A stretch of 64,000 bases of DNA. Origin: Caulobacteraceae bacterium. Its GTDB lineage: Bacteria; Pseudomonadota; Alphaproteobacteria; Caulobacterales; Caulobacteraceae. The translations under genes were made by a program, and so were the position numbers. The notes beneath the pieces are model-generated. The model saw only the letters and a list, made by a program, of their open reading frames with translations, had not been told where the DNA came from and made no database searches. Positions 58,267 through 64,000 of this stretch are shown one piece after another. Where the stretch lies: assembly GCA_947476325.1 (NCBI GenBank), contig CANJPZ010000002.1:248001-312000 (forward strand), in the 5' to 3' direction. Every line of letters starts with the position of its first letter. Position 1 is the first letter of the stretch.

Positions 58267-60366
58267 TCAGAACCGGCCGGAAACGCGCACGGTATATGAT
58301 CTTGTGCCATAGCCGCCGTGTGCGCTGCGCGTCTCTATACTGGAGAGATTGGCGGGGAGCGCGCGATCGGGCGTGTAGAACCGCCGTTCACGGACTTCCG
58401 TCGGCAGCAGGACATCAGCCACGGTAAAGCGGGCGACAAGACCCTTGATTGCCGTGGTCTCGGCGAAGAGATCCAGATTTGGCTGCTGCCACTGGGTCGT
58501 CCGCAGTTCCTTCAGCCGGAAAAGCTGCGTGCTGTCGGCCCGCTCGTAGAGCACACCCCAGAGAAGCTTCATCTCCGGAAGAGGCTGACGGAAATCGAGC
58601 GAGTAGTTCCACTCGGTCTCGCCCGAAAAACGCCGGGACAGGCTCGTGGTCGGATCCTTGGCCCTGGTGTCCTGGACCTGACCGGTGACCCTGAGCGTTC
58701 CGCGCGGAACACCTACACGATCCAGCGGCGCCGTTATGTCGGCGCGCAAGCCGGACCTCGTACCTGTGCCGATGTTCCCTGGGCCATCGAAATGTCCGGC
58801 GATCGGAATCTGGTCCTGCACCGCGTCGACGCTGTCGTGGAAGGCCGAAAGAGTAACGACGGTCTTGGGGCCGAACCGGCGCTCCCACTCGATCTGCGTG
58901 CGCCAGGTTCGTTCCGGTTCAAGATTTGGATTGCCGAGATCCGAGGTGCCATCGAACAGGGAAACCGCGCTTGCGAACTCTGTAAAATTCAGCTGGGCGA
59001 CGTCCCGCTCGAGCAAAAAGCGCAACTGATTTCCACCATTCGGGCTCCACGTCAGGTTCACCCGTGGCTTGATGAACGTGAAGGGGCGCTGCTGGGATGC
59101 ATCGCCGGACTGGGTGATCCGCGAGTCTTCGAGGGTCAGGCTCGTCTCGAGCTTGAGAACCCGGGACACCTGCCAGAAATCGGCCACATACACTTCGCCG
59201 CGCAACTCCTCAACGCGCGTGACCGCAACCGGGATGATCGAGGGAACCGGGCCGGCGCCGACATCGACGGCGATATGCAGGGCGCTGTCCAGATAGTTGA
59301 AGGCGGCCTCGCCGCCGAAATCGATCGCATGGGCATCCGAGGGCTTCCAGGTGAAGACGCCCCGGCCAACGCTCTCCCCGCTTTCGGAGGACCGCTGGAT
59401 AAGCGTGTCGCGTTGCGTCCCGATCGTCGGGCGAACCGTATAGCGCTCGTTTGAGCCCGTGCGGCGGCGCGAGGACAGCCCGATCAACTTGAAATGGGTC
59501 TGCGGCGACAAGCGATGCTCCCAGTCTCCGCCAAGTTCGCCGGCCCAAACCTTGTCGCCGACAACCTGACTGTCCTCGGTTCGGATCAGGACCCCCGCTG
59601 CGTTTTCGGTCTCCGAATAGGTTTTCCGGCTGTCTCGCGAGGGAATGAACTGGGCGTTTAGATTGAGGGTGTCGCTCGGGCCGGGTTTCCAGCCGGCCCG
59701 GCCGCTCAGCTTGTACTCCCAGTAATCGCCCTGGAGGAATTCACTCCCCTGCTCGATCAGGGCTCCGCCGGCCGATTCCAGGCGCTTTTCATATTCTATC
59801 CGCCCGCGCCGGGACGGCTGGGCCTGCAGAGCAAGGCTGATGTTGGCGTCGGAGAGCTTGAAGGCGCTGGTGGCCGACAGAACCGGGTTGATGCTGCCGG
59901 ACGGGTCCAGGTAGCCCGCCTGTACGACGAAGGTGTTGGTCGATCCCGTCACGCGGGGGCGAAGGCGAACATCGACAAGCAGGGTCTGACCGCGCAGGTC
60001 AGCTCCATCGAGACCGCCGGAATAGAGATCGACGCTCTGCACGTCGCGGGCCGAAATCCGGGCCAGTTGTTCGGACAGCGGTGTCTTGGAACTCGGACGC
60101 TCGCCGTTGATCAGCACATTCCCAGCAGCCCCGCCAAAGCCCCGACGATCTTCACCGTTGTCCAGGGTAAAGCCCGGAACCCGACGCACCATGTCCTCCG
60201 CGTTGACCGGGTTGAAGGCGGAAAAGTAGTCCGCCGCGAAGGACTGGGCGGCGGCCGGTGCGGGAGACTGGGCAAAAGCCGGGCTGCCCCAGGCTGCCGT
60301 TATCGCTGCGCCCAGCAGCAAGGCAAGGACGCGCGCGCCTCTTGGCCTAGGGACGAGGCGATTCAT
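58267..60366 (-). CDS. TonB-dependent receptor
   Basis: A 699-residue outer-membrane receptor. A signal peptide (VLALLLGAAITAAWGSPAFAQ) precedes a plug domain (~60-140) containing VRRVPGFTLDNGEDRRGFGGAAGNVLINGERPSSK, a variant of the VPG-type plug. A beta-barrel with many amphipathic strands follows, ending ...SYTVRVSGRF with the C-terminal Phe needed for outer-membrane insertion. It imports a bulky ligand using TonB energy; the ligand cannot be read, and no transport partner gene is adjacent. It is followed by the LexA-sidA promoter region. Confidence 0.9.
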   Translation of the reverse strand: MNRLVPRPRGARVLALLLGAAITAAWGSPAFAQSPAPAAAQSFAADYFSAFNPVNAEDMVRRVPGFTLDNGEDRRGFGGAAGNVLINGERPSSKTPLSEQLARISARDVQSVDLYSGGLDGADLRGQTLLVDVRLRPRVTGSTNTFVVQAGYLDPSGSINPVLSATSAFKLSDANISLALQAQPSRRGRIEYEKRLESAGGALIEQGSEFLQGDYWEYKLSGRAGWKPGPSDTLNLNAQFIPSRDSRKTYSETENAAGVLIRTEDSQVVGDKVWAGELGGDWEHRLSPQTHFKLIGLSSRRRTGSNERYTVRPTIGTQRDTLIQRSSESGESVGRGVFTWKPSDAHAIDFGGEAAFNYLDSALHIAVDVGAGPVPSIIPVAVTRVEELRGEVYVADFWQVSRVLKLETSLTLEDSRITQSGDASQQRPFTFIKPRVNLTWSPNGGNQLRFLLERDVAQLNFTEFASAVSLFDGTSDLGNPNLEPERTWRTQIEWERRFGPKTVVTLSAFHDSVDAVQDQIPIAGHFDGPGNIGTGTRSGLRADITAPLDRVGVPRGTLRVTGQVQDTRAKDPTTSLSRRFSGETEWNYSLDFRQPLPEMKLLWGVLYERADSTQLFRLKELRTTQWQQPNLDLFAETTAIKGLVARFTVADVLLPTEVRERRFYTPDRALPANLSSIETRSAHGGYGTRSYTVRVSGRF

Positions 60367-60535
60367 GATGCGGCTTCCGGTTATGGTTTTGGTTTGAATG
60401 GGAGCCTAACTGTCGCGGCACGCGAAACAAGCAACCACCGCGTTTAATGACGCCGGCGCAAAGCGCGCTTGCACAGTGGCGCGCTTGGGCCTGGCCTGCC
60501 TAAGATCAAGCGGGATGAACGCGAGAGACCCGGCG

Positions 60536-61138
60536 ATGACCAACTCTGCTATCTACAATGCCGGTAGCCGCGCCCTGCAGGACGCGTTTGGCAGCCGGGA
60601 CCTGGCCGACACGCTTGAATATCTGGTACGCACAGAATTTACCGGCGACGATGCCGCCTTCATCGAAAACTCCATCTACTTCTTTCTGGCCACCGCCGAC
60701 GATCACGGCCGCCCGGACGTCTCGTTCAAGGGTGGCCCGGCGGGTTTCGTCAAGGTCACCGGCCCGGCCGAACTGGCTTTCCCCGACTATGACGGCAACG
60801 GCATGTTCAAGAGCCTGGGCAATCTGACGGTCAACCCTGAAGTCGGCCTGCTGTTCATCGCCATGCACGGACGGCCCCGGCGCCTAAGGGTGAACGGAAC
60901 CGCGACGATCCTGCGCGAGGATCCCTTGATGTCGCAAACTGTGGGCGCCCAGATGATTATCCGGGTGCAGGCTCGCGCCATCTTTCCCAACTGCCCGCGC
61001 TATATTCCCCGCCTGGAGCTGACTGAACCGTCCCCTTACGCCCCCTCGCCCGGCGCCGAGCCTGTCGAGCCCGACTGGAAGGGGTTTGACGTGTTCAAAG
61101 ACCACGTACCGCCCCGCCGCCCGACCTTTCGCGGTTAG
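60536..61138 (+). CDS. Pyridoxamine 5'-phosphate oxidase-like FMN protein
   Basis: A 200-residue split-barrel flavin-binding protein of the PNPOx-like superfamily. FFLATADDHGRPDVSFKGGPAGFVKVTGPAELAFPDYDGNGMFKSLGNLTVNPEVGLLFI is the diagnostic core. The C-terminal ARAIFPNCPRYIPRLEL segment is typical of the subfamily resembling HugZ/flavin reductase proteins rather than true PNPOx. Substrate is unknown. The start is uncertain: the ATG at 60536 has a GAGAG-like site, and the ATG at 60515 is an alternative. A GNAT gene follows 10 bases later. Confidence 0.82.
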   Translation: MTNSAIYNAGSRALQDAFGSRDLADTLEYLVRTEFTGDDAAFIENSIYFFLATADDHGRPDVSFKGGPAGFVKVTGPAELAFPDYDGNGMFKSLGNLTVNPEVGLLFIAMHGRPRRLRVNGTATILREDPLMSQTVGAQMIIRVQARAIFPNCPRYIPRLELTEPSPYAPSPGAEPVEPDWKGFDVFKDHVPPRRPTFRG

Positions 61139-61148
61139 GATCTGGCTT

Positions 61149-61610
61149 ATGACCTTCGACCTCAGCATCCGTCCCGCGCGCCCCGAAGAGCGCCTCGAGC
61201 TTATCGAACTGCAACGCCGCGCGTCGCTGGCCAATCCGGGCGACCGCGAGGTTCTGCTGGCGCATCCAGAGGCCATCGACCTGCCGTCGGCCATGATTGA
61301 GCTGGGCGATGTTCTGGTGGCGGAACGCGATGGCGTGCGCCTTGGCTTTGCCGCTATCGCCCCGCGGGACGACGGCCAGATCGAACTGGACGGCCTGTTC
61401 ACCGAGCCCGCCAACTGGAATGGCGGCGTCGGCCGCGCACTGGTCCGCGCCGCCGGCGAGCTTTCCCGCTCTCGCGGCGCCGGCATCCTTCATGTCATCG
61501 GCAACCCGCACGCCCTAGGCTTCTACGAACGCTGCGGATTCATCGCGGTTGGTGAGTTCAAGACCCAGTTTGGCGTTGGCGTCCTGATGACGCTCGACCT
61601 GGGCCGCTGA
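61149..61610 (+). CDS. GNAT family N-acetyltransferase
   Basis: A 153-residue GCN5-related acetyltransferase. The N-terminal strand SIRPARPEERLELIELQRRAS, the LDGLFTEPANWNGGVGRALVRAA acetyl-CoA loop (R/Q-x-x-G-x-G/A variant) and HALGFYERCGFIAVGE are the usual motifs A and B. It transfers acetyl groups to an unknown amine. It starts 10 bases after the upstream FMN protein and is probably co-transcribed; it is convergent with DUF1428. Confidence 0.88.
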   Translation: MTFDLSIRPARPEERLELIELQRRASLANPGDREVLLAHPEAIDLPSAMIELGDVLVAERDGVRLGFAAIAPRDDGQIELDGLFTEPANWNGGVGRALVRAAGELSRSRGAGILHVIGNPHALGFYERCGFIAVGEFKTQFGVGVLMTLDLGR

Positions 61611-61613
61611 CGC

Positions 61614-61967
61614 CTAGGCCTCGAAGATCGTCTCGAACCCGCCGAAGATCAGGCGCTTTCCGTCGAACGGCATGTCTTTCATGCTGGCCGCGATACGGGG
61701 GTCGGCCATGACCTTGGCGTTGGTAACATCCCGCGCCTGACGCGAGGCGTGGACAATCCACGAGAATATCACCACCTCGTCATCCGTGGCGTTCACGGCC
61801 CTGGGAAACGACGTCACCTGTCCGTAGGGCACGTCTTCACCGGCACATTCGACATAGTTCAGCGCGCCATGCTCTTTCCAGACCGGGCCAGCGATCTCAG
61901 TGAGCGCCTTGTAGGCGTCCAGCTTGTCCTTTTTCACGGCCAGAACGAAACCATCGACATAGGTCAT
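61614..61967 (-). CDS. DUF1428 family protein
   Basis: A 117-residue small dimeric alpha/beta-barrel-like protein. MTYVDGFVLAVKKDKLDAYKALTEIAGPVWKEHGALNYVECAGEDVPYG is the family signature, and PFDGKRLIFGGFETIFEA closes it. Function is unknown; related folds act as heme- or antibiotic-binding monooxygenases. It follows the SRPBCC gene by 21 bases on the same strand, a pairing common in this family. Confidence 0.9.
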   Translation of the reverse strand: MTYVDGFVLAVKKDKLDAYKALTEIAGPVWKEHGALNYVECAGEDVPYGQVTSFPRAVNATDDEVVIFSWIVHASRQARDVTNAKVMADPRIAASMKDMPFDGKRLIFGGFETIFEA

Positions 61968-61988
61968 GGGCTTGCTTTTTTGTCCAAG

Positions 61989-62465
61989 TCAGAGGTTTCG
62001 GGCCAGGCGTTCCAGCTGGTCGGCACACAGGCCCCAGCCTTCGTGGAAGCCCATCTTGTCGTGAGTGTCACGATCCTCTTTCGACCAGTGACGCACGCGG
62101 GCGGTGTAGCGGGTCTTGTCGCCCTCCTGTTCGAAGGTGAGGATGACCGTCATGAACGGCTTGGCCGAGGGCTGCCAGTCGCCGGTATAGGCGTCGGTGA
62201 ACACCAGTTTGGCGTCGGGCAGAACTTCCAGATAGCTGCCGAAATTCGGAAAATCCTTGCCGTCCGGCGAGCGCATGACGATGCGATTGCCGCCGCCAAC
62301 GCGGACGTCAAGCTCGGCGACCGGCGTGGTCCACGGAGCCGGCGCAAACCATTGCTTCAACAACTCCGGATCGGTCCAGCAGCGGTAGAGCGCCTCGCGG
62401 GAGGCGTCCATGAGGCGGGTGAGAACCAGCTCGTTGTCAGACATTGGCTTGGGTTCGGCAGACAT
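61989..62465 (-). CDS. SRPBCC/AHSA1 family protein
   Basis: A 158-residue START-like (SRPBCC, activator of Hsp90 ATPase homologue) protein. MDASREALYRCWTDPELLKQWFAPAPWTT, FGSYLEVLPDAKLVFTDAY and the C-terminal MGFHEGWGLCADQLERLA helix are typical. The family binds hydrophobic ligands in a deep pocket; the ligand is unknown. The start at 62465 has a strong GGAAGGA ribosome-binding site. It precedes DUF1428 by 21 bases. Confidence 0.88.
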   Translation of the reverse strand: MSAEPKPMSDNELVLTRLMDASREALYRCWTDPELLKQWFAPAPWTTPVAELDVRVGGGNRIVMRSPDGKDFPNFGSYLEVLPDAKLVFTDAYTGDWQPSAKPFMTVILTFEQEGDKTRYTARVRHWSKEDRDTHDKMGFHEGWGLCADQLERLARNL

Positions 62466-62553
62466 GCTTTTCCTTCCCGCAGAGGATAGTTCCTGACCCA
62501 AGGACGCACAGACGGCGACGGGTCCGACAACCGGGCCTGAAAAATCGCCGGAC

Positions 62554-63237
62554 CTACTTGCGCCGCAATAGCTTGCCGGCCTCCAGCGCATAGACGCGGT
62601 CCATGTGGCTTGCCAGATCGTGGTTGTGAGTGGCGATCAGGGCTGCTGCGCCGGTCTGCTTCACCAGGGCCGCCAGACCGTCGAAAACCTGGCCGGAATT
62701 GGTGGGGTCGAGGTTGCCCGTCGGCTCGTCCGCCAGAATAATACGCGGGTCGTTGACCAGGGCCCGGGCCATGGCCACCCTTTGACGCTCGCCGCCGGAC
62801 AGTTTGGCCGGGATATGATCGAGCCGGTCCGCCAGTCCCATCCGGTCCAGCAATTCGCTGGCCCGTACGCGCGCCTGCCGGGCGTTGCGCCCGCCGATCA
62901 TCTGCGGCAGGGCGACATTGTCGATCGCGGTGAATTCGGGCAGCAGATGGTGAAACTGATAGACGAAACCGATCGACGCTAGGCGGATCCGCGTCCGCCC
63001 GCTATCCTTGAGTTTGCTGCAGTCCTTTCCGCCGATGAACACCGAACCGCTGGTCGGCCGCTCAAGCAGTCCGGCGGCGTGCAACAGCGATGACTTGCCT
63101 GAGCCAGAGGGGCCGATCAGGCCAACCACCTCGCCTGGAAACAGGTCCAGACTGACGCCCTTGAGGACGTGGAGAACCTGATCGCCGGACTGATAGTCGC
63201 GGACGATATCGCGCAGGGCCAGGACAGGTTCACTCAT
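62554..63237 (-). CDS. lolD: Lipoprotein-releasing ABC transporter ATPase LolD
   Basis: A 227-residue ABC ATPase. Walker A is GPSGSGKSS (~42-50), the ABC signature is LSGGERQRVAMARAL and Walker B is RIILADEPTGNLDP. H-loop THNHD and a Q-loop (FVYQFHHLLPEFTA, typical of LolD) are present. With LolC/LolE it releases lipoproteins from the inner membrane to LolA. Its ATG at 63237 overlaps the end of the upstream lolC/E gene by 8 bases, so they form one operon. Confidence 0.93.
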   Translation of the reverse strand: MSEPVLALRDIVRDYQSGDQVLHVLKGVSLDLFPGEVVGLIGPSGSGKSSLLHAAGLLERPTSGSVFIGGKDCSKLKDSGRTRIRLASIGFVYQFHHLLPEFTAIDNVALPQMIGGRNARQARVRASELLDRMGLADRLDHIPAKLSGGERQRVAMARALVNDPRIILADEPTGNLDPTNSGQVFDGLAALVKQTGAAALIATHNHDLASHMDRVYALEAGKLLRRK

Positions 63238-64000
63238 AACGCAGCGCCTCCACCGGGTCGGTGCGCGAAGCCCGCCAGGACGGGTAGAGCGTAACCAGAA
63301 TGGAAATGGACAGCGTCCATGCAAACACCAGCCACACCTCGCCCCAGTCGAGTTTGGCGGGCATGCTGGTCAGGAAATACACATCCGGATTGAACACCAG
63401 AACGCCCGTCACCCACTCGATGAAATGCTGGATCGGGGTGATGTAGATGCAGAACAGCACACCAAGCACCACGCCCACGGGTGCTGCGGTTACGCCAATC
63501 GCGGCGCCCGAAATCAGGAAAACCCGCATGATCGAGCCCTGGCTGGCGCCGATGGTTCTCAGAATGGCGATGTCGCGCTCCTTGTTCTTCACCAGCATCA
63601 CCAGGGCTGAAATTATGTTCAGGGCCGCGATGGCGACGATCAGCATCATGATGATGCGGATCATGTTCCGCTCCACCTGGAGAGCCTCCCAGTAGGACGC
63701 GTTCCTGTCCTGCCATGTGCTGACCACGCCCCCCTCTCCGGCCGCGGGCCTGAGCAACGGGACCACCCGGTTTATGTGATCCGGATCGGCGACCATGACC
63801 TCGATGATGTCGACATCGCCGCCACGCCCAAAGAAGGCCTGGGCCTGGGCCAGAGGCATCAGGATATAGGTCTGGTCGTATTCAGCCATGCCGACCGAGA
63901 ATATGCCGCCGACAACATAGTCCTTCTGCACAACCCGGCTTCCGCCCAGAGGGGTGGCCGCACCGCCATAGGCCGCCAGGGTGATAGACTCGCCGGCCTG
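63230..64000 (-). CDS. lolE: LolC/E family lipoprotein-release permease (right edge cut)
   Basis: The frame is open to the right edge; the visible 256 codons are the C-terminal part of a LolC/LolE permease. A periplasmic region (~first 130 visible residues, KDYVVGGIFSVGMAEYDQTYILMPLAQAQAFFGRG) is followed by three membrane segments. The FtsX-like core KNKERDIAILRTIGASQGSIMRVFLISGAAIG and the terminal LYPSWRASRTDPVEALRYE are characteristic. Many alphaproteobacteria have a single fused LolCE-type permease (LolF); the part seen cannot discriminate. It is co-transcribed with lolD. Confidence 0.9.
   Translation of the reverse strand, partial: QAGESITLAAYGGAATPLGGSRVVQKDYVVGGIFSVGMAEYDQTYILMPLAQAQAFFGRGGDVDIIEVMVADPDHINRVVPLLRPAAGEGGVVSTWQDRNASYWEALQVERNMIRIIMMLIVAIAALNIISALVMLVKNKERDIAILRTIGASQGSIMRVFLISGAAIGVTAAPVGVVLGVLFCIYITPIQHFIEWVTGVLVFNPDVYFLTSMPAKLDWGEVWLVFAWTLSISILVTLYPSWRASRTDPVEALRYE

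Overview
This window reads as a core chromosomal segment of a high-GC alphaproteobacterium of the Caulobacterales, close to Caulobacter or Phenylobacterium. The grounds are an RNase E ending in the GWW PNPase-docking motif, an M23 peptidase and bactofilin gene pair, a 29-codon SidA-like gene behind a GTTC-N7-GTTC LexA box, an NDUFA12 subunit, a type-II lumazine synthase behind an FMN riboswitch, and a TonB-dependent receptor. Genes are dense, with many 4-nt overlaps and GTG/TTG starts. I see no insertion sequence, prophage, CRISPR array or rRNA.

Layout. 1-10.9 kb: a degenerate GGDEF protein (cut by the left edge), a small membrane protein, sdhE-mfd, an ICMT-like methyltransferase, recG, and a paiB-like / kdsA / DUF3089 operon. 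11-13.7 kb: parE and yccF-like. 13.8-19 kb: a GST, then a secreted-protein cluster (an unrecognised exported protein, two DUF6152 proteins, and a redoxin / cytochrome c / copper monooxygenase-like / EF-hand fusion). 19-22.4 kb: an MFS transporter directly behind tRNA-Leu(UAG), a YdeI and two DUF1801 proteins, a broken lysE, and a 38-codon ORF with its own terminator. 22.4-27.7 kb: nnr, a histidine phosphatase, glnB-glnA, ribH2 with an FMN riboswitch, and bcp. 27.8-36.3 kb: M23 peptidase-bactofilin, a crotonase, a dienelactone hydrolase, prfB with programmed frameshift, PBP1A and amiC.

36.3-49.7 kb: rne with a long leader, an M48-TPR protease, a DsbA-like lipoprotein, thiS-thiG, accB-accC-aat, a BPL_N lipoprotein, DUF2155 and NDUFA12, then an 881-aa protein that looks like a catalytically dead paralogue of the B12-dependent ribonucleotide reductase NrdJ. 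49.8-64 kb: a pentapeptide-repeat protein, aspS, a tandem universal stress protein, an amidase, dnaE with sidA and a LexA operator upstream, a TonB-dependent receptor, small enzymes, and lolD with a partial lolC/E.

Most of the window is housekeeping: cell-envelope growth (PBP1A, AmiC, M23/bactofilin, KdsA, LolCDE), nitrogen control (GlnB/GlnA), fatty-acid initiation (AccBC), RNA turnover, and DNA repair and replication (Mfd, RecG, DnaE, SidA). The observations most worth following are the NrdJ-like pseudoenzyme, the LexA-sidA-dnaE unit, the GGDEF protein that keeps its c-di-GMP I-site but has lost its active site, and the DUF3089 hydrolase lacking its nucleophile. All family calls are from reading the sequence; no database search was run.
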